A stretch of DNA of 64,000 nucleotides from contig NZ_BMRC01000003.1 of the NCBI RefSeq assembly GCF_014648435.1, positions 1 to 64,000 of the forward strand, given 5' to 3'. Positions within the stretch are counted from its first letter, which is position 1, and each line of letters begins with the position of its first letter. Source of the DNA: Nonomuraea spiralis (GTDB lineage Bacteria; Actinomycetota; Actinomycetes; Streptosporangiales; Streptosporangiaceae). Below, piece after piece: positions 17,793 through 25,806 of this stretch. The notes under the pieces are model-generated. The model saw only the letters and a list, made by a program, of their open reading frames with translations. It was not told the DNA's origin and did not search any database. A program made the position numbers and the translations under genes.

Positions 17793-18533
17793 TCAGCTCT
17801 TGCGGGCGCTCGCCACCAGGTGGATCCCGACCGTGTCGTCGTCGTCCGGATGGGCGTCGAGCTCGGTGCGCACGAGCCACGTCAGGGCCCGCCCGTCGGA
17901 CCCGAGCACGTGGTCGACCGTGGACGGCGACAACACCGTGCGCGGCCGCATCCACTCCACCTCCAGCCCGGCGCCCATCAGCAGCTCACGCAGCTGACCG
18001 CTGCTGAAGCAGCGCGTGATGCTGCCGTCGGGCCACGGCACCAGCATGACCTCGCCGGTCTGCCGCAGGTGTTGCCACTGCTCCTGCTCGGCCAGGATCG
18101 CCATGCCGAGCACCAGCGAGTCGACGCACACCAGCGCCCGCCCGCCCGGACGCAGCACCCGGGCCACGTCGCTCATCGCCGACTCGGCCATGAGCTCGAT
18201 CGACATCGCGCGTTCCTCGGCGAGCACCGCGTCGACGCTCTCATCGGGAAGAAAGGCCAGATCATCGGCGCGTACGTGCCGAACCCGGTCGGCGTCCCGC
18301 AAGCGGGACTGCGCGTCCACGGTCCGGCGGAAGTCGAGCACCTCGATCACCCGGTGTCCCGCCCTCGCCGCCTGGCCGGACCAGCGCCCGCGGCCGCCGG
18401 ACAGATCGAGGATCACGGAGGGTTCGCCGGGGAGCCAGCGGTTCAGTTGTTCGGCGGCGACGGCGCGATAGAAGGTCCAGTACGGCCCGAGCGTCCCTGA
18501 GCCGTTCAGTTCCTCGGCCGGAATGGGCAGCAC
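17793..18533 (-). CDS. Class I SAM-dependent methyltransferase
   Basis: Predicted 246-residue methyltransferase. The SAM-binding motif I reads [17 protein letters not shown], followed by an acidic motif-II segment and [17 protein letters not shown] (post-motif III). The GTG start at 18533 has AGGAG six bases upstream; a longer frame reaches 18593. It is divergent from sigR and about 90 bases from the sigma-R-type promoter. The substrate is unknown. Confidence 0.85.
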   Translation of the reverse strand: MLPIPAEELNGSGTLGPYWTFYRAVAAEQLNRWLPGEPSVILDLSGGRGRWSGQAARAGHRVIEVLDFRRTVDAQSRLRDADRVRHVRADDLAFLPDESVDAVLAEERAMSIELMAESAMSDVARVLRPGGRALVCVDSLVLGMAILAEQEQWQHLRQTGEVMLVPWPDGSITRCFSSGQLRELLMGAGLEVEWMRPRTVLSPSTVDHVLGSDGRALTWLVRTELDAHPDDDDTVGIHLVASARKS

Positions 18534-18619
18534 ACGCGACTCCTGAGTTCCGGAAAAAGGGCTACCAGCCGGTACGTATGACGTTCCCCGCACCGGGTCC
18601 TCTGTACCTTCTATCTTGC

Positions 18620-18646
18620 GGGAACAGACAAGGGCGCGGGTGTGTT
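18620..18646 (+). promoter_or_regulatory. Sigma-R-type promoter of sigR (GGGAAC-N18-GTT)
   Basis: GGGAAC at 18620-18625 and GTT at 18644-18646 are separated by exactly 18 bases, matching the published sigma-R consensus (GGGAAT-N18-GTT). Transcription would start about 7-10 bases further on, at or just before the ATG at 18656. This implies autoregulation of sigR, as known in Streptomyces. Confidence 0.75.
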
Positions 18647-18655
18647 GCGACGAGC

Positions 18656-19372
18656 ATGCTCATATTGGAAAGACCGCGCCCCGATGACCAGGTGGTCATC
18701 GGCCAGCGGGTATTCTCCCCTGAGTACGGTGTACCGCCACAGCCGGCCACCGGTGATCTTAGGGGGGTGGGTCCGGTGCCCGCGACAGGCGCGGAGACTC
18801 TGGAGCAGCGCAGCGAGCGGTTCGAGCGCGACGTGATGCCGTATCTCGAACAGCTTTACTCCGCCGCGCTCCGGATGACCCGGAACCCCGCTGACGCGGA
18901 GGACCTGCTTCAGGAGACCTTCGCCAAGGCGTTCGCGTCGTTCCATCAGTTCCAGGAGGGCACGAACCTCAAGGCGTGGCTCTACCGGATCCTGACGAAC
19001 ACGTTCATCAACAGCTACCGCAAGAAGCAGCGTGAGCCCAAGCAGTCCGGCACCGAGGAGATCGAGGACTGGCAGCTCGCGCGCGCCGAGTCCCACACCT
19101 CCAGCGGGCTGAAGTCGGCCGAGGTGGAGGCGCTCGAACACCTCCCCGACGGCGACATCAAGCAGGCGCTCGCGGCGCTGCCGGAAGAGTTCAGGATCGC
19201 CGTCTACCTCGCCGACGTCGAAGGCTTCCCCTACAAGGAGATCGCCGACATCATGGGCACCCCCATCGGCACCGTGATGTCCAGGCTGCATCGGGGACGC
19301 AGGCAGCTCCGGGGCCTCCTTGAGGACTACGCCCGCGAGCGCGGCCTGGTCCCATCGGAGGGATCGAAATGA
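18656..19372 (+). CDS. sigR: ECF sigma factor SigR (thiol-oxidative stress), with possible N-terminally extended isoform
   Basis: Group ECF sigma factor closely resembling Streptomyces SigR and mycobacterial SigH. Region 2 reads [20 protein letters not shown] and [19 protein letters not shown]; region 4 reads [19 protein letters not shown] and [12 protein letters not shown]. It directs thiol-redox genes and is held by RsrA, encoded with a 4-base ATGA overlap. From ATG 18656 the protein is 238 residues. An internal GTG at 18767 (reading VGPVPATG, which I compare from memory with the Streptomyces SigR start) or 18776 (AGGGGG eight bases upstream) gives a shorter form of about 200 residues. The sigma-R promoter lies so close to 18656 that the extended form may come from a leaderless transcript, as reported for SigR' in Streptomyces. 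Confidence 0.93.
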   Translation: MLILERPRPDDQVVIGQRVFSPEYGVPPQPATGDLRGVGPVPATGAETLEQRSERFERDVMPYLEQLYSAALRMTRNPADAEDLLQETFAKAFASFHQFQEGTNLKAWLYRILTNTFINSYRKKQREPKQSGTEEIEDWQLARAESHTSSGLKSAEVEALEHLPDGDIKQALAALPEEFRIAVYLADVEGFPYKEIADIMGTPIGTVMSRLHRGRRQLRGLLEDYARERGLVPSEGSK

Positions 19373-19635
19373 GCTGTGGCAACCCGCACGACACCGACTG
19401 TCGCGAGGTGCTGGACAAGGTCTACGCCTACCTCGACGGCGAGCTGACCGAGGGCGATGTCTCCGACATCCGCGTACACCTCGACGAGTGCAGCCCTTGC
19501 CTGAAGGAATACGACCTGGACAAGGCGGTCAAGGCGCTCGTGGCCAAGCATTGCGGTTGCGACCCCGTCCCCGCCGACCTGCGGTCGAAGGTGCTGGAGA
19601 GGATCGCTCAGGTGAGGGCGGACCTGGCGGACTAG
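19369..19635 (+). CDS. rsrA: Zinc-containing redox anti-sigma factor RsrA
   Basis: 88-residue ZAS-family anti-sigma factor. Its ligands C11, H37, C41 and C44 (H-LDE-C-SP-C) have the same numbering as in Streptomyces coelicolor RsrA. Disulfide formation on oxidation would eject zinc and release SigR; thiols reverse it. A second Cys pair (HCGC) lies further on. The start overlaps the sigR stop, giving coupled translation. Confidence 0.95.
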   Translation: MSCGNPHDTDCREVLDKVYAYLDGELTEGDVSDIRVHLDECSPCLKEYDLDKAVKALVAKHCGCDPVPADLRSKVLERIAQVRADLAD

Positions 19636-19645
19636 GATTCACGCC

Positions 19646-20584
19646 ATGCGCGTGCTAGTCACCGGTGGTGCCGGTTTCATCGGGTCGAACCTCGTCGACC
19701 GCCTGCTCGCGGACGGACACGAGGTCGTCGCCGTCGACGACCTGTCCTCCGGGAGCAGGGACAATCTGGCCAGTGCGGCCGAGAGCGACCGTTTCAGCCT
19801 GCACGTGCTCGACGTGCGCGATCCGGCGATCATCGGGCTGGCGGCCGAGCTGCGGCCCGAGGTGATCTGCCACCTGGCCGCCCAGATCAGCGTACGCAGG
19901 AGCGTCGCCGATCCCGTCCACGACGCCCGGGTCAACGTCGAGGGCACCGCGTCGGTGCTCACGGCGGCGAAGGAGGGCACCACGCGCAAGGTGGTGTTCG
20001 CCTCGTCCGTGGCGGTCTACGGCCGTCCGTCCACGATTCCCGTGCCGGATGACGCGCCGACCGACCCGCGCTCGCCGTACGCGGCCTCCAAGCTGAGCGC
20101 CGAGATCTACCTGTCCACCTTCCGCGCCCTCTACGGCCTGGAGTACACCACGCTGGTGCTCTCCAACGTCTACGGCCCCCGCCAGTCGCCCGACGGCGAG
20201 GCCGGCGTGGTGTCGATCTTCACCGACGCCCTGCTCAACGGCACCCCCACGGTCCTCTACGGCGACGGCACCCAGACCCGCGACTACGTCTACGTCGACG
20301 ACGTGGTCGACGGCTTCGTCAGGGCCTGCGGCCAGGACGGCAACGGCCGCCGCTTCAACCTCGGCACCGGCATCCAGACCGCCGACAGGCGCCTGCACTC
20401 GCTGATCGCCGACGCGGCCGGGGCCCAGGACAAGCCGGGGTTCGCGCAGCCGCGCGTCGGCGACCTGCCCGCGATGGCCGTGGACCCGGTGCCCGCGTAC
20501 GAGGGGCTGCGCTGGGAGCCGCGTACCGACCTGCCGACGGGCGTCAAGAACACCGTGGCCTGGGCTCGGGGTCGCGCCAGGTAG
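19646..20584 (+). CDS. NAD-dependent epimerase/dehydratase (UDP-glucose 4-epimerase-like)
   Basis: 312-residue extended short-chain dehydrogenase. The NAD motif TGGAGFIG is at residues 6-13 and the catalytic YxxxK is YAASK, preceded by a Ser-rich FASSVAVYG strand. VYGPRQ and DYVYVDDVV are usual in nucleotide-sugar epimerases. It probably makes sugar precursors for envelope glycans; the exact sugar is not clear. It starts 10 bases after rsrA and may be read through from it. Confidence 0.88.
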   Translation: MRVLVTGGAGFIGSNLVDRLLADGHEVVAVDDLSSGSRDNLASAAESDRFSLHVLDVRDPAIIGLAAELRPEVICHLAAQISVRRSVADPVHDARVNVEGTASVLTAAKEGTTRKVVFASSVAVYGRPSTIPVPDDAPTDPRSPYAASKLSAEIYLSTFRALYGLEYTTLVLSNVYGPRQSPDGEAGVVSIFTDALLNGTPTVLYGDGTQTRDYVYVDDVVDGFVRACGQDGNGRRFNLGTGIQTADRRLHSLIADAAGAQDKPGFAQPRVGDLPAMAVDPVPAYEGLRWEPRTDLPTGVKNTVAWARGRAR

Positions 20585-20683
20585 TTGCTTGATTACACTT
20601 TGCTTGCGATTTCCCACTCCGCCCGTACGGTGACGTCCTCTTCTGTAGCGTGAACGTCAGCAGACGACGTGGAGGCATGTGGG

Positions 20684-20791
20684 ATGTTGAAGGACAGGAT
20701 CGCCCGGTCGCTCGCAGCCATCATCCTGATCACCTCGGTGGTGGCCCTGACCGGCATCGGCGCGCTGCCCCCCGGGGTTTCCTGGACCTGA
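20684..20791 (+). CDS. Small predicted membrane peptide, 35 residues
   Basis: A short gene with ATG preceded by GGAGG at 8-base spacing. The product has a basic start (MLKDRIARS), one hydrophobic helix of about 20 residues (AAIILITSVVALTGIGAL) and a short tail. It ends 18 bases before the HD-GYP gene, so it is probably the first cistron of that operon. I recognise no family. It could be a single-pass partner of the downstream membrane HD proteins or a leader peptide. Confidence 0.6.
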   Translation: MLKDRIARSLAAIILITSVVALTGIGALPPGVSWT

Positions 20792-20809
20792 CCGCCGTAG
20801 GGGGCCGCA

Positions 20810-22165
20810 ATGCGTGACCTGCCCTGGCCCGCGAGGGTCTACCTGGTCGCCGTGATCGCGGCGGCGGCCGCTCTCATCGGGCACAGCGCGATGGTCTCCG
20901 GCCCTCTCGTGGCGCCGGAGAATCTCGACATCCTGCTGGTGCTCGCGCTGCTCTTCCTGGTGTGCGAGTCGATGCCGACGTTGCTCAACGTCGAGCAGTT
21001 CGCGGTCTCGGTGAGCTTCTCGGCGTCGCTGGCCGCGGTCGTGCTGATCGGGCCGGAGGGCGCGGCGCTCGTGGGGCTCACCGCCGCGGTGAGCGTGCGG
21101 CCGGGGCTGCCGCTGATCAAGCGGCTGTTCAACGGCGCCCAGTTCGCCGTCTGCGGCTACGCCTCCGGCTGGGTCTACGAAGGGCTCAACGGCACGATCG
21201 GGGTGCCGCGGGTCAACGAGTTCGACAGCCTCATCGGGCCCTACGCCGCCGCCACCGCCGTCTTCGTGCCGCTCAACATCGTGCTCACGCTGACCATGAT
21301 CAGCCTGGCCACCAGCGTGCGGGCCACGGAGGTGCCGCTGCGCGGCATGGTCCAGTTCCTGCTGTCCTACCTCGGCTACGGCACGTTCGGGTTGCTGGTG
21401 GCCGGGCTGTGGGCGACCGTGCAGTCGATCTCGGCGGTGCTGGTGCTGATGCCGCTGTTCGTGGCCCGGTGGGCGTTCGGCCAGTACCACGCCCAGCAGC
21501 GCTCGTACGACGCCACCATCGCGGCGCTCTGCCAGGCGGTCGAGACCAAGGACTACTACACCCGCGGCCACTGCACCCGCGTCTCGCTCGCCTCCAGCAT
21601 GATCGCCCAGGAGATCGGCATGGGCCTCGAACGTGTACGCGCGATCCGCTACGCCGGCATGCTGCACGACGTCGGCAAGCTCGGCGTGCCCACGAAGGTG
21701 TTGCAGAAGGACGGGCCGCTCACCGAGGCGGAGCTGGCCGCGATCCAGCTCCACCCGATGCGCGGGCTGGAGATCGTCCGCGGCATCGGCTTCCTCGACG
21801 AGGCCTACGCCGGGATCATGCACCACCACGAGCGCCACGACGGCACCGGCTACCCGATGGGCCTGGCCGGCGACGAGATCCCCGAGTTCGCCAAGGTGAT
21901 CGCGGTGGCCGACGCGTTCGACTCGATGACCTCCGACCGCTCCTACCGCGGGGCGCGGCCGGTCGAGGTGGCCGTGGAGGAGCTGCGCAAGTGCTCGGGC
22001 ACACACTTCGACCCGGTCATGGTGGCCGCGTTCATCAGGGCGCTGGAACGTAATCCGTGGCAGCCGCCGCGCCGCGTCGAGACGCCGCCGCCCGACGCCG
22101 CCGAGGCCGCGATCAAGGACCACGACGACCCGACGATGCCCATCCAGGTCGTGAGCGGGCCATGA
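20810..22165 (+). CDS. Membrane HD-GYP domain protein
   Basis: 451-residue protein with about seven hydrophobic segments in residues 8-230 followed by a cytosolic HD-GYP domain. Catalytic motifs are intact: MLHDVGKLG (HD), and HHHERHDGTGYP with the GYP signature, then ADAFDSMTSDRSYR. HD-GYP domains hydrolyse cyclic di-GMP or related dinucleotides; the fused membrane module suggests a sensor. The start has AGGGGG upstream. Its stop overlaps the next gene (ATGA), which is a related but degenerate protein. Confidence 0.9.
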   Translation: MRDLPWPARVYLVAVIAAAAALIGHSAMVSGPLVAPENLDILLVLALLFLVCESMPTLLNVEQFAVSVSFSASLAAVVLIGPEGAALVGLTAAVSVRPGLPLIKRLFNGAQFAVCGYASGWVYEGLNGTIGVPRVNEFDSLIGPYAAATAVFVPLNIVLTLTMISLATSVRATEVPLRGMVQFLLSYLGYGTFGLLVAGLWATVQSISAVLVLMPLFVARWAFGQYHAQQRSYDATIAALCQAVETKDYYTRGHCTRVSLASSMIAQEIGMGLERVRAIRYAGMLHDVGKLGVPTKVLQKDGPLTEAELAAIQLHPMRGLEIVRGIGFLDEAYAGIMHHHERHDGTGYPMGLAGDEIPEFAKVIAVADAFDSMTSDRSYRGARPVEVAVEELRKCSGTHFDPVMVAAFIRALERNPWQPPRRVETPPPDAAEAAIKDHDDPTMPIQVVSGP

Positions 22166-23460
22166 CGACCGCAGAGCGCGTCCGGCGCACCGACAGGGCG
22201 GCGACCACCGTCCTGCGCAGGCTCGACTCGGGCCAGTTGTTGCTGATCTGCGCGGCCGGGCTGGTCGCCGTCGCGGGCGTGGCGCACACGGCGGCCGTCG
22301 GGCTCGACCGTCCCGAGATCGCCATCGGGTTCGGCGCGCTGATCGCGGTCGGCGAGCTGGCCCGGCTGACCATGCCGGGCAACAGGGAGGTCGCGCCCAT
22401 CGGCGCCGCCGCGGCGCTCGGCTACACCCTGCTGCTCGACCTCAGCCAGAACCAGTTGCGCCACTCCGCGTTGCAGGTCGTGGCCGTGATCGCGGCCGGG
22501 ATGATCGCCGGGGCGCTGCCCCACCTGGCCGTCGGCCGCCCGCCGCGGCTCGACGCGATGGCCCGCCGCCTGCTCACCGGCGCGCTGCTGGCCTTCGCCT
22601 TCCGCCCGCTGGCCGACCCGCTCTACCAGCTCACCAAGCCGCCTCCCGGGCCCCACACCTGGTGGCCGGCGCTCGTGGTGATGGTCTCGCTGATCACGGT
22701 GACGCTGCTGATCGACGTGCTGATCGCCGCGCTGCTGCGGGCCGAGCGGCTGCGCACCGCGTTCCGGGTGGCCGTGCGCGACGAGATCAACATGGCGTTC
22801 CCGCTGGGGGCCGCCGTGGCCGCCTCCGGCGTGCTGCTCGCGCTCGCCACGCACAGCATGGACCTGGTGGCGCTGCTGGTCTTCGCCGCGCCGCTGCTGG
22901 TCACGCAGGTGGCCTTCCGCAAGTACGCCGGCATCCGCGCCACCTACCTGCAGACCGTACGCGCCCTGTCGCGGGTGACCGAGGTGGGCGGCTACGTCGA
23001 GCCCGGCCACTCACGCCGGGTGTCGCGGTTGTCCGTGGCCGTCGGCCGGGAGCTGGGCATGGCCGAGCCCGAGCTGCTGGAGCTGGAGTACGCCGCGCTC
23101 ATGCACGACATCGGCCAGCTCTCGCTGCGCGACCCCATCCCCGGGGGCGCGACCGTGCTGACCGATCCGGAGCAGGCGCGGCGCATCGCCGAGCTGGGGG
23201 CCGAGGTGATCAGGCAGACGGGCGTGCTCGACCGGGTGGCCGAGGTGGTCCGCCGTCAGTGTGAGGAGATCGCCGACGACCCGCCGCTGTCCAGCCGCAT
23301 CATCAAGGTCGCCAACGCCTACGACGACCTGGTGGGGCCGTCCACCGATCGTGACCGGTCCGGGGCGGCGCTGGAGCGGATCAGGCTCACGGCGGGCAGC
23401 TCGTACGACGCCGACGCGCTCGACGCCCTCGCCCGAGTGGTGGGCAGGGGCCGGATCTGA
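22162..23460 (+). CDS. Membrane HD-domain protein, degenerate paralog of the preceding HD-GYP protein
   Basis: 432-residue protein with the same architecture as its upstream neighbour: an N-terminal membrane module (about residues 28-255) and a C-terminal HD-type domain. The H-D pair survives (ALMHDIGQLS), but the HHERxDGxGYP block is replaced by VRRQCEEIADDPP, so the metal site is probably incomplete. VANAYDDLV corresponds to ADAFDSM. The ATG overlaps the upstream stop, so the pair is made together. Loss of the GYP motif suggests a regulatory partner rather than a phosphodiesterase; this is inference. Confidence 0.88.
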   Translation: MTTAERVRRTDRAATTVLRRLDSGQLLLICAAGLVAVAGVAHTAAVGLDRPEIAIGFGALIAVGELARLTMPGNREVAPIGAAAALGYTLLLDLSQNQLRHSALQVVAVIAAGMIAGALPHLAVGRPPRLDAMARRLLTGALLAFAFRPLADPLYQLTKPPPGPHTWWPALVVMVSLITVTLLIDVLIAALLRAERLRTAFRVAVRDEINMAFPLGAAVAASGVLLALATHSMDLVALLVFAAPLLVTQVAFRKYAGIRATYLQTVRALSRVTEVGGYVEPGHSRRVSRLSVAVGRELGMAEPELLELEYAALMHDIGQLSLRDPIPGGATVLTDPEQARRIAELGAEVIRQTGVLDRVAEVVRRQCEEIADDPPLSSRIIKVANAYDDLVGPSTDRDRSGAALERIRLTAGSSYDADALDALARVVGRGRI

Positions 23461-23560
23461 CCGGTACGCCGGCCTTTGTGGGGTTCCTACAGAACGTGCT
23501 CTCCTGATCGGTGCGCCCGAGGGAAGGGGACAGCCCGGCGGCGGCCATAGGGTTGTCCGC

Positions 23561-24940
23561 GTGATTGCTGAGACGCTCGGACCCGTTCTGATCGCCAACC
23601 GGGGGGAGATCGCGCGGCGCGTCATCCGTACGGTCAAGCGGATGGGGCTGCGTGCCGTCGCCGTCCACTCCGAGGCCGACGCCGGGTTGCCGTTCGTACG
23701 CGAGGCCGACGAGGCCGTGCTGATCGGCCCGGCCGACCCCGCCCAGAGCTATCTCGACCCCGCCAAGGTGCTGGAAGCCGCTCGCGCCACGGGGGCGGGG
23801 GCCGTCCACCCGGGTTATGGCTTCCTGTCGGAGAACGCCGCGTTCGCGCGGGCGGTGATCGAGGCCGGGCTGGTGTGGATCGGGCCGTCGCCGGAGTCCA
23901 TCGACCGGATGGGCGACAAGATCGACGCCAGGAACCTCATGGAGGCGGCCGGCGTGCCGGTCGCGGCGGGCACCAGGGAGGCGGTCACCGACCTGATCTC
24001 CGCGCTCGACGCGGCCGAGCTGATCGGCTATCCGGTCATGGTCAAGACCGCCGGCGGGGGCGGCGGGGTCGGCATGAGCGTGGCCCGCGACGACGCCGAG
24101 CTGGCCAGGGCGTTCGAGCAGGCGGCCAGGGCGGCGGCCAGGTTCGCCGCGGCGGCCGCGGCGGGCGGCGCCGGTGACGCGCTGGCCGGGCCCGCGGTCC
24201 TGCTGGAGCGCTACGTCGAACGCGCCCGCCACGTCGAGGTGCAGATCCTCGGCCTGCCCGACGGCCGGGTGCTGGCCCTGGGCGAACGCGACTGCTCGGT
24301 GCAGCGCCGCCACCAGAAGGTCGTCGAGGAGTCGCCGTCCCCCGGGATCAGTGCCGAGCTGCGCGAACGCATGCTGGCCGCGGCCGTACGGGCCGGCGAG
24401 GCCGTCGGTTACGTGGGGGCGGGCACGGTCGAGTGCCTGGTCGACGCCGACGCCCAGGACTTCGTGTTCCTGGAGATGAACACCAGGCTCCAGGTCGAGC
24501 ACCCGGTCACTGAGCTGGTCACCGGCCTCGACCTGGTGGAGCTGCAGCTTCGCGTCGCCGCGGGGGAGAGCCCCGAGGTCGCCGCCGAGCCCGCCGGGCA
24601 CGCGATCGAGTTCCGGGTCTACGCCGAGGACCCCAAGCGCTTCCTGCCGGGGCCCGGCCGGATCAGCACCTGGGAGGAGCCCGCCGGAGACGGCATCCGC
24701 GTCGACTCCGGCTACGAGGCGGGCAACACGGTCACCATGTACTACGACCCGCTGATGGCCAAGCTGTGCGTGGTGGGGGCCGACCGTACCGAGGCGCTGG
24801 AGCTGGGACGGAAGGCGGTCGCGGAGTTCACTGTCGAGGGGCCGAGGAGCAATCTGGCATTCTGTGCCGAGTTGCTGGAGAACGCCGAGTTTGTCGCGGG
24901 AGACTACGACACGGGTCTGGTCGGCCGGATGCGGGCCTGA
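23561..24940 (+). CDS. Biotin carboxylase (acetyl/propionyl-CoA carboxylase alpha-type, carboxylase domain only)
   Basis: 459-residue ATP-grasp biotin carboxylase: IANRGEIARRVIRT at the N terminus, HPGYGFLSENAAFA, a glycine-rich ATP loop KTAGGGGGVGMS, and the catalytic block MNTRLQVEHPVTE. It lacks the C-terminal biotinyl domain of larger actinobacterial alpha subunits; a separate 70-residue biotin carrier follows. A Gly/Ala-rich insertion (about residues 195-215) is long for the family. GTG 23561 gives the normal N terminus. No carboxyltransferase gene is nearby, so the acceptor substrate is unknown. Confidence 0.9.
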   Translation: MIAETLGPVLIANRGEIARRVIRTVKRMGLRAVAVHSEADAGLPFVREADEAVLIGPADPAQSYLDPAKVLEAARATGAGAVHPGYGFLSENAAFARAVIEAGLVWIGPSPESIDRMGDKIDARNLMEAAGVPVAAGTREAVTDLISALDAAELIGYPVMVKTAGGGGGVGMSVARDDAELARAFEQAARAAARFAAAAAAGGAGDALAGPAVLLERYVERARHVEVQILGLPDGRVLALGERDCSVQRRHQKVVEESPSPGISAELRERMLAAAVRAGEAVGYVGAGTVECLVDADAQDFVFLEMNTRLQVEHPVTELVTGLDLVELQLRVAAGESPEVAAEPAGHAIEFRVYAEDPKRFLPGPGRISTWEEPAGDGIRVDSGYEAGNTVTMYYDPLMAKLCVVGADRTEALELGRKAVAEFTVEGPRSNLAFCAELLENAEFVAGDYDTGLVGRMRA

Positions 24941-24981
24941 GCCGCGTGACATTGTCGGTCGGTCGGAAGAGGGGAGTCCCG

Positions 24982-25194
24982 GTGGCTGAGGTACGCGCCG
25001 AGATGGTGTCGAACGTGTGGAAGGTGGTCGTCCGCGAGGGCGACCCGGTCTCCGAGGGCGACACGCTGGTCATCCTGGAGTCCATGAAGATGGAGATCCC
25101 GGTGCTCGCAGAGGACGAGGGCGTGGTGACCCAGATCAAGGTGGCCGAGGGCGACGTGATCCAGGAAGGCGACCTGATCGCCGTCATCGAGTAG
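24982..25194 (+). CDS. Biotin carrier protein (TB7.3-like, 70 residues)
   Basis: A free-standing biotinyl domain with the attachment motif ESMKMEIP (biotin on the central Lys) in the usual hammerhead fold. The GTG start has GAGGGGAG upstream. Size and sequence resemble the mycobacterial biotinylated protein TB7.3 (Rv3221c), which likewise lies in the pdtaS-sigH neighbourhood. It probably serves the preceding biotin carboxylase. Its 3' end overlaps the convergent thioesterase gene by 11 bases. Confidence 0.92.
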   Translation: MAEVRAEMVSNVWKVVVREGDPVSEGDTLVILESMKMEIPVLAEDEGVVTQIKVAEGDVIQEGDLIAVIE

Positions 25195-25567
25195 CGCGCT
25201 CCACGAACTTGGCGCGGTCGACGACCACCCGCTCGACCGTGCCCCTGCCGACGACCGTGCCGCATGTGTCGCGGGCCTCGAAGGCGAAGACCAGGCGTCG
25301 TCCGTCGACCTCGGTGAGTTCGGCGGCGAGCTCGACGTGGGCGCCGAGGGGGCTGGCGGCCAGGTGTTCGAGCTCGACCCGGGTGCCGACCGAGGTCTCG
25401 CCCTCGGCCAGGTGGGGGCGTATGGCCTCGACCGTGGCCCGTTCGGCCAGGGCGAGCAGCCGGGGAGTCGCCAGCACGGGCACGTCGCCGCTGCCGATCT
25501 TCTCCGCCGTGTCGGACCTTTCGACCATGGTGAGGAGTTGGGAGCGGAGTCCTGGTGCGAGCGTCAT
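25184..25567 (-). CDS. Hotdog-fold thioesterase, fluoroacetyl-CoA thioesterase (FlK)-like
   Basis: 127-residue protein of the thioesterase superfamily. The patterns DVPVLATPRLLALAERATVEA and SVGTRVELEHLAASPLG match FlK-like single hotdog domains, including the Thr/Glu positions used in FlK catalysis. In most actinomycetes this family has no link to fluoroacetate and probably handles another acyl-CoA. It converges on the biotin-carrier gene. Confidence 0.82.
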   Translation of the reverse strand: MTLAPGLRSQLLTMVERSDTAEKIGSGDVPVLATPRLLALAERATVEAIRPHLAEGETSVGTRVELEHLAASPLGAHVELAAELTEVDGRRLVFAFEARDTCGTVVGRGTVERVVVDRAKFVERATR

Positions 25568-25806
25568 GAGGACCAGCGTACCCAGGGCAATTCTGATCTC
25601 CAGGAAACGCGGACAACCGCGCCTATAAGGCCCCAGGATAGGGTTTGTACGGCTTGCGGCATATGAGTGGCATGTGGGACTGCTGAGACCGGTACACTCT
25701 CGGAGTTTCCGTGACCACTGTGTTACCTCACCGCGACAAAAGTTCGCTTTGTTGGAGAACCGCGGGGTGGGCGAGGTTACCGATGTAGGGGGGTAGCGGG
25801 GGAGTC

